Shown here: one piece after another, positions 17,550 to 25,918 of the stretch
Layout of the letters: every line of letters begins with the position of its first letter
Numbering within the stretch: the stretch's first letter is position 1
From: Candidatus Latescibacterota bacterium
GTDB taxonomy: Bacteria; Latescibacterota; UBA2968
Assembly (NCBI GenBank): GCA_022824945.1
Contig: JAJDYX010000040.1
Location: 1 to 59,374 of the forward strand
Direction: 5' to 3'
DNA: 59,374 bases
The notes under the pieces: generated by a model
Seen by the model: only the letters and a program-made list of their open reading frames with translations
The model's database searches: none
What the model was told of the DNA's origin: nothing
Position numbers and translations under genes: made by a program

Positions 17550-17564
17550 TGGCACGGGATTTGC
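17550..17564 (+). promoter_or_regulatory. Sigma-54 (-24/-12) promoter
   Basis: TGGCACG-GGAT-TTGC is an essentially perfect match to the RpoN consensus, with GG and GC separated by exactly ten bases. The predicted start is about 17576. A strong ribosome-binding site and a small gene follow at 17624. The surrounding sequence is AT-rich, as expected. Confidence 0.85.
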
Positions 17565-17623
17565 TTATGAATAAAGATACCTGAAGATACCAAAATACTG
17601 TCACCCATAGAAGGAGATATTCC

Positions 17624-17779
17624 ATGATGTGCATCGATCTGGAAAAACGCGACCAAATGGCTTATCGCGCGCTGTTTTATGCGATTCACGGTGATGTTGA
17701 CCGGTCCGAAAAAATTCGGACTATGCTGCGCCGAGATCACGAGGCACAGGAACGGGTTCCTGTGCCTGAATTTGCCTGA
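17624..17779 (+). CDS. Small protein (51 residues) behind a sigma-54 promoter
   Basis: A short gene starting ATGATG at 17624, with AAGGAG seven bases upstream, ending TGA at 17779. The product is highly charged: it starts MMCIDLEKRDQMAYRA, has an Arg/Glu/Asp-rich middle (KIRTMLRRDHEAQER) and is likely helical, without membrane segment or signal peptide. One cysteine is present. Promoter, ribosome-binding site and terminator are all well formed, which makes this a convincing gene despite its size. I do not recognise a family. Transcription should depend on RpoN and an enhancer-binding activator, suggesting a condition-specific adaptor or regulator peptide. Confidence 0.7.
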   Translation: MMCIDLEKRDQMAYRALFYAIHGDVDRSEKIRTMLRRDHEAQERVPVPEFA

Positions 17780-17830
17780 AGAAGGTGAGACGTAGCTCCT
17801 CTACGTCTTACCTGGCCGTGCTAAAAACTG

Positions 17831-17859
17831 ACACTGGGCTTAAAGCCCAGTGTTTTTTT
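17831..17859 (+). terminator. Strong intrinsic terminator after the small sigma-54 gene
   Basis: A nine-pair stem CACTGGGCT / AGCCCAGTG with a three-base TAA loop (17832-17852), followed by seven T. An upstream hairpin (GTGAGACGTAG / CTACGTCTTAC, 17785-17812) lies between the stop and this terminator. It also faces the end of the convergent glycosyltransferase gene. Confidence 0.9.
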
Positions 17860-18787
17860 ATTCCAAAATTTTTCGAATGTTGAATTTCTCATTCCGCTGT
17901 GGCCCCCGGGTCAACATGTCGGCGAGCAGGCCCGTGCAGACGAATTGCACGCCGAGTACGGTGAGAAAAACCCCGAGCATGAGCAGGGGATACCGGTATT
18001 GAATGGTGCCGGTTTGGAACCAGAGGGATGCGATGTATGCGTTGATGAGCATACCCGCGATGCCAAAGATGAGGCCCACGGTGCCAAAGAGGTGGAGTGG
18101 CCTGCCCATGTATTTGCCGATGTACATGACGGTGAGGAGGTCAAAAAAGCCTTTGAGCAGGCGCCCCCAGCCATATTTGGTTACGCCGTATTGTCGCGGG
18201 TGGTGCTGAACGGGAATTTCACCGATGCGATACCCTTCCAGGTGGGCGAGTACAGGGATGTAGCGGTGGAGTTCGCCGAGTACGCGTATGTCTTTTGTGA
18301 CTTCGCTGCGATAGGCTTTGAGGCCGCAGTTAAAGTCGTGTATGTCAATGCCCGATACGCGACCCGTGACCCAGTTGAAGAATTTGGAGGGCAGGGTTTT
18401 TCCCAGTGGGTCAAAGCGTTTTTTCTTCCATCCCGAGACGAGGTCATAACCTTCTTCGATTTTTGATAGGAGGTTGGGGATTTCTGCGGGGTCGTCTTGC
18501 AGGTCGGCGTCCATGGTGATGACATAAGTGCCGCGTGCGCGTTGAAATCCGGCGGTATAAGCCGCGGCTTTGCCAAAGTTGCGCCGAAATTGGATGATTT
18601 TGACTTCGGGATAGGTGTTGTGCAGGTCTTCCAATACGCCGATGGAACCGTCGGTGCTGCCGTCGTCGATGAAGATGACTTCGTAGGTACGGTCCTGGCT
18701 GGCGAGCACGCCGCGGATTTTTTCCATGAGCGGGCGCAGGCTTTCTTCTTCGTTGAGCAGGGGTATGACGAGGCTGAGGTCGGGCAT
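17858..18787 (-). CDS. Family 2 glycosyltransferase, polyprenyl-phosphate hexose synthase type
   Basis: 309 residues. The GT-A domain (about 1-215) has the nucleotide-binding motifs DDGSTDGS (about 42) and DADLQDDP (about 94). Two C-terminal membrane helices (about 230-260 and 268-290) follow. This layout matches DPM1/GtrB-like enzymes that load a sugar on undecaprenyl phosphate at the inner face of the membrane. The downstream user could be the GT39-type protein encoded just upstream (18922-20505), a classic donor-acceptor pairing. The ATG at 18787 has only a weak ribosome-binding site. Confidence 0.88.
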   Translation of the reverse strand: MPDLSLVIPLLNEEESLRPLMEKIRGVLASQDRTYEVIFIDDGSTDGSIGVLEDLHNTYPEVKIIQFRRNFGKAAAYTAGFQRARGTYVITMDADLQDDPAEIPNLLSKIEEGYDLVSGWKKKRFDPLGKTLPSKFFNWVTGRVSGIDIHDFNCGLKAYRSEVTKDIRVLGELHRYIPVLAHLEGYRIGEIPVQHHPRQYGVTKYGWGRLLKGFFDLLTVMYIGKYMGRPLHLFGTVGLIFGIAGMLINAYIASLWFQTGTIQYRYPLLMLGVFLTVLGVQFVCTGLLADMLTRGPQRNEKFNIRKILE

Positions 18788-18810
18788 GGTTAGTGATTAG
18801 TTATCCGATT

Positions 18811-18837
18811 GTAGGGGCGAGGCATGCCTCGCCCGTC
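18811..18837. repeat. 20-bp perfect palindrome repeat, copy 1
   Basis: GGGCGAGGCATGCCTCGCCC flanked by GTAG and GTC. Identical cores lie at 44603-44629, 48257-48283, 50091-50117, 53280-53304 and 55893-55919. Here it is intergenic. Confidence 0.95.
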
Positions 18838-18921
18838 AGTGGTCAGTCAGGGGCAGGTTTAAAAACTGCCCTAAACAAAGATAGCAAAGCGCGCGTTTTT
18901 TGACAAATGCGAATGGGGTGG

Positions 18922-20505
18922 TTATTTGAATTGTAAGACGTACGTGTTGGGATTGCGTACGATGTAGAGGACTTCAAAACGGTTTTCGTAAGCCTGGATG
19001 GCGGGGACGAGAAATTCGGGTGTGGATTGAAATCCGAGGTGGTCGAGAACGACGATGTAGATGCCTTTTTTTTCGAAGTCGGCAATGACTTGATCTGGGG
19101 TTTTCCAGGCGTACCCCGCGGCTTTGCGGTTGGTAATGGCGTTCATGAGATAGGGTTTGCGGCAGGCGATTTTGACATCGGGTTCGGTGTTGTCTTTAAT
19201 CCATTCTGCTGCGGCAAAGTAATTGTTCCAATTGGGTGGCAACCACCCGATGCGTTCGGAGAGATAGTAGGTTTCAAAGATGTTTGAGCCGAGGAGCAAA
19301 AGAAAGAAGAGTACGATACCCGCGCGCGAGGCGGTTTTTTTAAGTGCTCTGGCGAGGAGTTTGAGGAGTTCGCCCATGCTGGTGAGGATGGCGTAGAAGA
19401 GGATGGGGATGGCAGGGACGAGAAAGCGCGTGTCGGACCAGACGTAAGGCCAGAGGATGTAGAGGATCAGATAGCAGGTGAGGTACACGATGAGTAAGTG
19501 CCGTTTCAGGAGTCCGGTGATCAGGGCGTAGAGGACCAGGCCGGAGAAGACGCCGCCGACGAAGTAGTTGGCGTCGATAAAACTGGGTAGAAAGATGTGG
19601 GGGATGATGTGAATGCCGTAGAATTCGAGATTTTCGAGGATGCGTTCGGTCAGGGTGGCGAATGTAAGCATGCCTTCTTCCGGGCGATAGGGGTTTATGC
19701 TGAGGAGTTGTTGGATGTAGGGCGTGCCCCCGAGTGATGCGTTGCGGATTTGCCACGGGAGGGCGAGGAGGAGGCTGCCCGCGGCGATGAGTCCGGTTTC
19801 TTTCCATTTTTTGTGCAGGGCAAAATAGATGATGCCGGTGCCGACGAGGACGATGCCCGCGCTGCGGATGTAGTAGGCTGCGATGATGGCGATGATGGCG
19901 AGAAGGATCCACGAAGAACACAAAGAAACACGAAAAAGAAAAGGTTTTTCCCCCTTCGTGTCCTTTGTGACCCTGGTGGATGAGTCACTGTGTGCGCGGT
20001 GAAGGAGGAGGAGCGCGATGAAAGAAAATAACAGAAAGGGGATTTCGGACATGACCTGGTGCGAGTAGTCCAGCAGGTGGGTCGATACGAGACATAGTGC
20101 GCTTACGCCGAGTGCTATGGGGGAAGGCGCAAAGCGGCGGATGAGGAGATAGGTGAGTGGGATTGAGATGGCGTAGAGGAGGACGACGAGGCTTTTGAGT
20201 GCGATGAGGTTGCTCGGGAAGAGGATATGGACGATGGCGAGGAGGAGCGGAAATCCAAAGGGGTATTTGGTGTGTGGGATGGGTTCGCCTTCGATGGTTT
20301 CGGCGAGTCCATACCCCTCTGCAAGAGATCGACCGAGGTTGATGAATTGGGCGTTGTCACCGGTGAGGGAGAGGTTGGCGTCGAAGAGGAGAATGCCCAT
20401 GAGCAATCCGCACAGGCCGAGCACAGGCAAGAAATAGGGTTTGTGTTCGTGTTGCGCGAGGTTGAAGGATGGAGAGAGTGCCTTTTGTTGACGTTTTTTG
20501 TTCAT
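18922..20505 (-). CDS. GT39/ArnT-type membrane glycosyltransferase
   Basis: 527 residues with ten or more membrane helices. The first periplasmic loop carries the acidic patch (LTGDNAQFINLGRSLAEG) characteristic of protein-O-mannosyltransferase/ArnT-type GT-C enzymes, which use polyprenyl-phosphate sugars. Residues of about 173-202 (19900-19985) are an in-frame insertion whose DNA is a dispersed repeat (CCTTCGTGTCCTTTGTGACC type), interrupting a cytoplasmic loop. The start ATG overlaps the stop of a 22-codon upstream frame (ATGA), suggesting translational coupling. It probably transfers the lipid-linked sugar made by the neighbouring DPM1-like enzyme to a glycan, lipid or protein. Confidence 0.82.
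   Translation of the reverse strand: MNKKRQQKALSPSFNLAQHEHKPYFLPVLGLCGLLMGILLFDANLSLTGDNAQFINLGRSLAEGYGLAETIEGEPIPHTKYPFGFPLLLAIVHILFPSNLIALKSLVVLLYAISIPLTYLLIRRFAPSPIALGVSALCLVSTHLLDYSHQVMSEIPFLLFSFIALLLLHRAHSDSSTRVTKDTKGEKPFLFRVSLCSSWILLAIIAIIAAYYIRSAGIVLVGTGIIYFALHKKWKETGLIAAGSLLLALPWQIRNASLGGTPYIQQLLSINPYRPEEGMLTFATLTERILENLEFYGIHIIPHIFLPSFIDANYFVGGVFSGLVLYALITGLLKRHLLIVYLTCYLILYILWPYVWSDTRFLVPAIPILFYAILTSMGELLKLLARALKKTASRAGIVLFFLLLLGSNIFETYYLSERIGWLPPNWNNYFAAAEWIKDNTEPDVKIACRKPYLMNAITNRKAAGYAWKTPDQVIADFEKKGIYIVVLDHLGFQSTPEFLVPAIQAYENRFEVLYIVRNPNTYVLQFK
19900..19985. repeat. Dispersed repeat of the ACACGAAG type inserted in a gene
   Basis: About 86 bp with inverted halves (CCACGAAGAACACAAAG and CTTCGTGTCCTTTGTGACC). 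This type of ACAAAGGACACGAAG element recurs in many environmental bacterial genomes. It lies inside the GT39 gene and keeps the frame open. Confidence 0.6.
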
Positions 20506-20570
20506 GTCTTAATTGGCATTGTCAGGTGGAAAATACAGGGCAATAGGGTTGACAAAATCAGGTTGCGCAT
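20502..20570 (-). CDS. Short leader-like frame (22 codons) coupled to the GT39 gene
   Basis: ATG at 20570, TGA overlapping the GT39 ATG by ATGA. Its first nine residues (MRNLILSTL) and the DNA just upstream match the start of the YWTD gene at 23204, with two base differences in 27. It is either a relic of a deleted paralogue's 5' end or a leader peptide for coupling. No function can be assigned. Confidence 0.35.
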   Translation of the reverse strand: MRNLILSTLLPCIFHLTMPIKT

Positions 20571-20597
20571 GGTTTCTTTCTTGTGAGGCGGTAGATT

Positions 20598-20699
20598 TTA
20601 TGACCGCTTCTCAGAGTTTTTGAAAATAGAAACAGGCTGAATCGCCCCGATGCGTTCGGTTGCATTCCTCTGCTCGTTGTTACAAATTTTACACGTCAT
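20598..20699 (-). CDS. Short frame (33 codons) with a CxxC motif, possible gene remnant
   Basis: ATG at 20699 with AAGGA upstream (AAGGAATTACATT then ATG). The product begins MTCKICNNEQRN. The CKIC start resembles the zinc-binding N-terminus of some sugar methyltransferases, but the frame stops after 33 codons. It lies 27 bases before the 22-codon frame. It may be a truncated gene or a genuine small protein. Confidence 0.3.
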   Translation of the reverse strand: MTCKICNNEQRNATERIGAIQPVSIFKNSEKRS

Positions 20700-20822
20700 A
20701 ATGTAATTCCTTCAGGACGTTTATTTTTTGACTCTATTTGTTTTTTATTATTTTTTTCAGTGTCTGAATTAAAATACGCTATTGCAATCTCGTAGTGAAA
20801 TTTTTTTTTGGAGAGTGGTGAC

Positions 20823-21674
20823 ATGAGTGCGCGGCTGGCAATTGTCATTGTCAATTACAATACGCGAGATTGGCTCTCACAGTGCCTGGACTCGTTATAT
20901 GCACAGGATATAGCCGAGGATGTGGAAATTGTTGTGGTTGATAGTGCCTCGACTGATGGTTCGGTTGAGCTGGTGCGGCGCGACTTTCCCGGCTGTACAC
21001 TTGTTGATTCAAAAGAAAATCTCGGTTTTGGACGCGGCAATAACCTCGGCGCAGCCCAAAGCACAGCTCCGATCTTGCTGTTTCTCAATCCCGATACGTG
21101 CGTGACAGACGGGGCACTGGCAGAGCTTCTGCTTTTTATGGATCAGCATCCCCAGTACGGAGCGGCTGGTGGGCGCATTTGCGATGGAGAGGGCGAACGG
21201 GAACGTTCGGCGGGAACATGGCCGACGCTTTTGAGCCTGGTTTTAGACCGGGTTCTGGTACGCTTTCCGTCACTTTGCGGGCGATTAGAACATCTGGCCC
21301 ATCACTACTATGATTACGAAAAGCAGCGCGAAGTTGGTTGGGTAACTGGTGCTTATTTGTGTATTCGCCGCGATCTGTTTGAGCAGTTATCGGGATTTGA
21401 TCCCGATATTTTTATGTATTACGAAGATGTGGAATTGTGCTATCGCGTGTGGGCATCTGGGTCGCGGGTTTGTTATTTCCCAGGCGCGTCAATTATCCAC
21501 TATCGCAATAAGGCACCCGTCTCCCAGCGACATCGCAAGCGTCGGACACGCCAGGGCTTGCGCCAGTTTGCCCGCAAGCATTATGGTTGGGGGCATCACG
21601 GGACGACGCGCTGGATTGCGGAGTTGTTGCATTGTCTGAATCTGTGGCGTGATAAATTGATGCGGCGAGATTAG
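20823..21674 (+). CDS. Family 2 glycosyltransferase, rhamnosyltransferase-like
   Basis: 283 residues. GT-A fold with VIVNYNT at the N-terminus, DSASTDGS (nucleotide binding), FLNPDT in place of DxD, and the GWVTGAYLCIRRDLFEQLSGFDPDIFMYYEDVELCYR segment diagnostic of WbbL/RfbF-like rhamnosyltransferases (positions about 180-215). No membrane helices, so it acts at the cytoplasmic face on a lipid-linked glycan. The start at 20823 is preferred because GGAG lies nine bases before it; a TTG at 20808 is in frame but overlaps that site. It is transcribed away from the flanking minus-strand genes. Confidence 0.88.
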   Translation: MSARLAIVIVNYNTRDWLSQCLDSLYAQDIAEDVEIVVVDSASTDGSVELVRRDFPGCTLVDSKENLGFGRGNNLGAAQSTAPILLFLNPDTCVTDGALAELLLFMDQHPQYGAAGGRICDGEGERERSAGTWPTLLSLVLDRVLVRFPSLCGRLEHLAHHYYDYEKQREVGWVTGAYLCIRRDLFEQLSGFDPDIFMYYEDVELCYRVWASGSRVCYFPGASIIHYRNKAPVSQRHRKRRTRQGLRQFARKHYGWGHHGTTRWIAELLHCLNLWRDKLMRRD

Positions 21675-21716
21675 ACGTAGAATAGGGCTTTCGGGTAAAG
21701 AGGTACAGCTATCACC

Positions 21717-23204
21717 TTACAAGTCCAGGGCGATGGCGTCCGGATGTCTCAGTCCTGTGGTGACGAGGTCTTCGATGTTTGATCCGTCGAGGTTAGCGCG
21801 CTGAATTTTGCGTCTGCTTCTGTCCGCCCAGTATATTTTGCCTTCAGTCAGGTCCAGGGTGATGCTCCGCGGTCCGCGCAATCCAGTGTCGGCAGTTATA
21901 AGGTCTTCGATGTTTGATCCGTCGAGGTCGGCACGCTGAATTTTATGCGTGCCTTCGTCTGTCCAGTACATTTTGCCTCCAGCTATGTCCAGGGCGATGC
22001 CCTGTGGTCCCTCCAATCCTGTGGTGACGAGGTCTTCGACGTTAGATCCGTCGAGGTTAGCGCGCTGGATTTTATCCGGGCTGTCGTGTGCCCAGTATAT
22101 TTTGCCTCCGGTCAGGTCCAGGGCGATGCCCTGTGGATGTCTCAGTCCGGTGGTTATAAGGTCTTCGACGTTTGATCCGTGGAGGTTGGCACGTTGAATC
22201 TTACCCGTGCTGAAGTCTGTCCAGTATATTTTGCCTCCAGGTACGTCCAGGGCGATGCCCTCTGGGCCCGTAGGGCTGCTCGTCAATCCCGTGGCGATGA
22301 GGTCTTCGACGTTTGATCCGTCGAGGTTTGCGCGTTGAATTTTATCCGTGCCCCCGTCTGTCCAGTACATTTTTTTCCCGGTCAGGTCCAGGGCGATGCC
22401 CTCGGGATAGATCAATCCGGTGGTGATGAGGTCTTCGATGTTTGATCCGTCGAGATTCGCGCGCTGGATTTTATGCGTTCCTACATCGGTCCAGTACATT
22501 TTGGGCGTGCTGCCGGAGGGAGACACTTTTTTGCCGAAGTCGCGGGTAAAGATCACGAAGTCCGAGAATCCTATCGCATGATCTACGTCCAGATCGTATT
22601 TTGCTTCGTACGTCCCATCACCGTGCGTTGATCCGAACCGACTTGCAAAGAGTACAAAGTCGGTAAATCCAACATGGCCGTCGCCGTCAAAGTCCGGGGA
22701 AGGGGTCGAGCGTAATGCGATGGTCATATCTATCGATATGGTCTCAAATTGCCCATCCCGACTGAGTATCGCGCGCGTGAGGTGAATTGTTGTGTTGGAA
22801 AATGAGGGCGTGGTGCGAAAAAGGATTGTGCCGATCAATCCTGTGCTGGCTGTGGCGTGACCGTCAAAAGATACCATGCTGACTTGTACGAAGGTCGGAT
22901 TTGTGCCGTGTTCTGCCAGTACCTGGGCATTGGGCAATACGTTGCCGGCAAAAAATCCCTGATATGTGACCTGGCGTGCATTGTATTCAAAGCGCGGAGA
23001 GATGCCGGTTGCGTTCTGGATGTCTGTGCCAAAGATTTGGATGGCAATGACTTGATCTGGAGATGCGATCAGAGTTGCGAGTGCTTGATTGTCCGGTGCA
23101 TTGTCCAGGTCGAGAGAGAGGGAGAAGCTGTTTTGTGAGTAGAGCGATAAGGGGTAAATCAAGAGTGCGATTGTCGATAGGGTTGACAGTATCAGGTTGC
23201 GCAT
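21717..23204 (-). CDS. Secreted YWTD beta-propeller protein with dockerin-like domain
   Basis: 495 residues. Signal peptide (about 1-23), a cohesin-like beta-sandwich region (about 25-165), then a dockerin-like EF-hand pair (DFDGDGHVGFTDF about 173; DLDVDHAIGFSDF about 207, where the second loop is degenerate). From about 238 to the end come six repeats of about 43 residues with the core MYWTDxGTxKIQRANLDGSNIEDLI, the LDL-receptor class B type that closes as a six-bladed propeller. Extracellular, probably protein or glycan binding. AGGAG precedes the ATG. It shares the dockerin module with the LRR protein at 13737, so both may dock on a common scaffold. Confidence 0.88.
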   Translation of the reverse strand: MRNLILSTLSTIALLIYPLSLYSQNSFSLSLDLDNAPDNQALATLIASPDQVIAIQIFGTDIQNATGISPRFEYNARQVTYQGFFAGNVLPNAQVLAEHGTNPTFVQVSMVSFDGHATASTGLIGTILFRTTPSFSNTTIHLTRAILSRDGQFETISIDMTIALRSTPSPDFDGDGHVGFTDFVLFASRFGSTHGDGTYEAKYDLDVDHAIGFSDFVIFTRDFGKKVSPSGSTPKMYWTDVGTHKIQRANLDGSNIEDLITTGLIYPEGIALDLTGKKMYWTDGGTDKIQRANLDGSNVEDLIATGLTSSPTGPEGIALDVPGGKIYWTDFSTGKIQRANLHGSNVEDLITTGLRHPQGIALDLTGGKIYWAHDSPDKIQRANLDGSNVEDLVTTGLEGPQGIALDIAGGKMYWTDEGTHKIQRADLDGSNIEDLITADTGLRGPRSITLDLTEGKIYWADRSRRKIQRANLDGSNIEDLVTTGLRHPDAIALDL

Positions 23205-23308
23205 GGTTTTCTCCTGTGTGTTCGTTCTTTTTTTTACAAAAACGTCTGAGATGGACTTGATATATATACATTATAGATGTATTTTTGATATTGTATGAGG
23301 TCTTTTTA

Positions 23309-23551
23309 ATGCCGCTCTATCTCTATCCAAATGTCTATGCATCTGGATCAGTGCCTTTGGGATGGAGCCCTGTTCGAGGTGGAACTGTTAAATATCCAGT
23401 TCGCAATCGTGCCGTTATGCGGGTATTGAGAAATTTACATGCGGGAAGATGGCAAAAGGTAATAAAAAAAGGTAATTCTGGCGAGGTTCATTATTTTGAA
23501 CACGAATCGGGTCAGGTTGCGGGTGTAAAATTCTTTTCGGTGAATTTATGA
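23309..23551 (+). CDS. Small uncharacterised protein, first gene of a two-gene cassette
   Basis: 80 residues, basic in the middle (RNRAVMRVLRNLHAGRWQKVIKK) and ending with a segment rich in His, Glu and aromatic residues (GEVHYFEHESGQVAG). It has no signal peptide or membrane segment. The stop overlaps the start of the next gene by ATGA, so the two are translationally coupled. The arrangement (small basic protein, then acidic partner) resembles toxin-antitoxin or toxin-immunity pairs, and a conserved His/Glu patch would fit a nuclease, but I recognise no family. The start at 23309 is chosen over 23285 because AGG lies before it. Confidence 0.6.
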   Translation: MPLYLYPNVYASGSVPLGWSPVRGGTVKYPVRNRAVMRVLRNLHAGRWQKVIKKGNSGEVHYFEHESGQVAGVKFFSVNL

Positions 23552-23895
23552 AAGCACATAATCGCATTCTTCTTTCAGATTCCAATGGGGAGTCTGGATT
23601 GGTACTGTTCGCATTTTTGAATCTGGGGCTTGTGCAGTCCTTGCACAGTGGTGCTTTGAGTCCTTCTGAGGCGATTGGACGCTTTTATCACGCGGATAAC
23701 TGTCTCTATGTTCGCGAGCATTTCCAAAGCCGAGAAGCCAATATGGTTATGAGCCACGGTGTGCAGTTGCCAGATTTATTTGAGAGTTTGCCTGCTGAAG
23801 AAGCCCAGCGCGAGTTTTTGCACGAGTTGGAGAAGATACGTGCGTTGTGTTTGCAGCTTTTGGAGCGGGAAAGATCTTCAGGGGCTGCCGTGTAA
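23548..23895 (+). CDS. Small acidic uncharacterised protein, second gene of the cassette
   Basis: 115 residues, acidic, probably all-helical, ending in a leucine-rich helix (HELEKIRALCLQLLERE). It overlaps the preceding gene by four bases. Its 3' half is repeated almost exactly at 26831-27034, where the 5' half is missing. It would be the antitoxin or immunity partner if the cassette is such a pair; this is inference. A terminator follows directly. Confidence 0.6.
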   Translation: MKAHNRILLSDSNGESGLVLFAFLNLGLVQSLHSGALSPSEAIGRFYHADNCLYVREHFQSREANMVMSHGVQLPDLFESLPAEEAQREFLHELEKIRALCLQLLERERSSGAAV

Positions 23896-23926
23896 ATCCG
23901 ATACAAAATTTTGTCAGATAATTATT

Positions 23927-23950
23927 AGGGGCATATGCCCCTATTTTTTA
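23927..23950 (+). terminator. Terminator of the two-gene cassette
   Basis: A perfect palindrome AGGGGCATATGCCCCT followed by ATTTTTTA. The homologous terminator after the decayed copy is at 27066-27096. Confidence 0.85.
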
Positions 23951-23978
23951 TTTTTTGGAATAATATAGGGGTTTAGAG

Positions 23979-25880
23979 GTGAAAAAACGAGAACGCAATT
24001 TGTGTGAGATGCGAGAGATGTTTGAGCGTTTTTTACGACGATTCCTGTGGGCAGATGTGGGTATTGTTGCCATTTACGCCATAGGTGTGGGCGTTTATAC
24101 TTTCCCGCTGGTGCTGGATCTTTCTCGGCCATTTTCCGAGCCTGGGGACTATCTGGTCATCACTTATGGATTGAGCTGGCAGATGCATGCGCTGCTGACC
24201 CAGCCGTGGGATTTTTTTCAGGCAAATGTGATGTATCCGACGGCTTCGTCGCTGGCGGTTGCTACGCCGCTCAATACGTCCCAGTTGATTTTTTTTTGGC
24301 CTGCAAAATTGCTTTCGGGTGATTCGATTATTGCGGTCAATTGCGTTTATGTGGGCAATATTTTTGCTACGGCTGTTTCCACATTTGTAGTTGCGAGACA
24401 TGCCGGTGCTGGACGTGCTCCTGCCTTTGTCGCTGGGTGGAGTTTCGGGTTTGCTGTTGCCAAGATGTTCCAGCATTTCCAGTTTCCGTTTTTCTGGCTG
24501 GTGTGGGTCTGCTATGCGTGGTATTGTTTTTTGACTACGAGAAGGCGGTCGTGGCTGATTGTATCTACCGTTGGTTTTGTGGGTATGAGTTTGGGGTCGT
24601 TTTATCTGATGTATATGGGTTTTTTGTGTCTGCTGGCGGCGACTGTTGTGTTTCATTGGAAGGTGAAGTCTTTGTTTGATCGGCGCACGATTGTCCCTGT
24701 TGCTGGGGCAGGTGTTCTGGTCGCGCTTTTTCTCGCGCCTTTTGGATGGCCGTATTTTGAGGTGAATAAGGCGTACAATCTCAAGCGTCCGTTGGGAGAA
24801 GCGATCCAGTATTCGGCTGATCCACTGGGATCATATTTGCTGCCCAATAACGATTCCGTTTTGTATGAGGGGGTGCGCAGCGGAGAGCAATACGATCCGC
24901 TGCCGGGTGAAGAGGTGCTTTTCACAACCCTATTTGAGGTTATTACGCGGTACACCGGGAGCGATTTGACCGGCGGGAGGTACAGTGGGGATCTTTCGCT
25001 GGAACAGTTTCATTCGATCTGGCGTGCCGGTGGTGGAGAGAGGCGACTTTTTCCAGGGTATAGCGTGCTGGTGCTGGCGATTATAGGTATTTTCGCGCGG
25101 CCATCTGTTGCAACGCGCGTGCCCCGGCTGTTGCTGTGTACTTTGCTGATTGCAGCGGTGTTGCTGTCGTTGGGACCTGTGATTGTCAGTTTGGGGCATC
25201 TGACGTACGTTCCGGGACCTTACGCGCTGTTGTACTATATTGTGCCGGGTTTGCAGGGTATGCGCGCGACGGCTCGTTTTGGCTATGTGGCACTGCTGGC
25301 GCTTTCGGTGCTTGCGGCATTGGGATGGAAGAGGATGGCGTCTCGTCTGCCTAACTCAGGTCGCAAATGGTCTTTTATCGCTCTGTCTGTCTGGTTGTGT
25401 CTGTTTACGGCGGAGAATTTGCCAGCGAGGCCGCAGTCGTATGATCGCCCTCAGGATCCTCCCCCTGTTTATGCCTATCTGGCTACTCGCGATATTGATG
25501 GCGGGATTATTGAGTTGCCCACGTTCAAAGGTTCGATGGAGAAGTCCGATCCCGTGTACGGTGACCGCCGGATTGCGTATCGCCATCGAGAATATCTCTA
25601 TATGTATTATAGTACGTTTCATTGGCGGCCGATTTACAATGGTTTTGGCGCGTTTGCCGGGCCTCATCAGTTTGCCGTGCGCGATGCGGTGGAACGGTTG
25701 CCCGATGCAGATGCGGTGGAACGGTTGCGCGATTTGGGGTTGAAGACGCTGGTGTTGCACACTTATTGGTTCGAGCCGGAGGATACGGAATTTTGGTCGC
25801 GTGCCGAGGTTATGCGGGTTCTGGAACCGGTTGCGAGCGTTGGCGGCGCGAAGGTTTATCGGCTTCTATCTGGGGATTGA
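23979..25880 (+). CDS. Polytopic membrane protein, GT-C glycosyltransferase-like
   Basis: 633 residues with about eleven membrane helices through residue 450 and a soluble C-terminal domain of about 170 residues. The first loop holds an acidic patch (SRPFSEPGDYLVITYGLSW) and the early loops contain PxNTSQLxFFWP, features shared with large GT-C-type proteins of surface-glycan clusters. The exact acceptor is unknown. The start is a GTG at 23979 with a weak ribosome-binding site; an ATG at 24009 is an alternative. It is flanked by the intact and decayed copies of the small cassette. Confidence 0.65.
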   Translation: MKKRERNLCEMREMFERFLRRFLWADVGIVAIYAIGVGVYTFPLVLDLSRPFSEPGDYLVITYGLSWQMHALLTQPWDFFQANVMYPTASSLAVATPLNTSQLIFFWPAKLLSGDSIIAVNCVYVGNIFATAVSTFVVARHAGAGRAPAFVAGWSFGFAVAKMFQHFQFPFFWLVWVCYAWYCFLTTRRRSWLIVSTVGFVGMSLGSFYLMYMGFLCLLAATVVFHWKVKSLFDRRTIVPVAGAGVLVALFLAPFGWPYFEVNKAYNLKRPLGEAIQYSADPLGSYLLPNNDSVLYEGVRSGEQYDPLPGEEVLFTTLFEVITRYTGSDLTGGRYSGDLSLEQFHSIWRAGGGERRLFPGYSVLVLAIIGIFARPSVATRVPRLLLCTLLIAAVLLSLGPVIVSLGHLTYVPGPYALLYYIVPGLQGMRATARFGYVALLALSVLAALGWKRMASRLPNSGRKWSFIALSVWLCLFTAENLPARPQSYDRPQDPPPVYAYLATRDIDGGIIELPTFKGSMEKSDPVYGDRRIAYRHREYLYMYYSTFHWRPIYNGFGAFAGPHQFAVRDAVERLPDADAVERLRDLGLKTLVLHTYWFEPEDTEFWSRAEVMRVLEPVASVGGAKVYRLLSGD

Positions 25881-25918
25881 TAATGTCGCGATGTCGTTTG
25901 GGTCCAGGGGTAAACATA

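Noticed and set aside
19340..19921. A 193-codon His/Arg/Pro-rich minus-strand frame
   Set aside because: It overlaps the GT39 gene in another frame and has the biased composition of a shadow.
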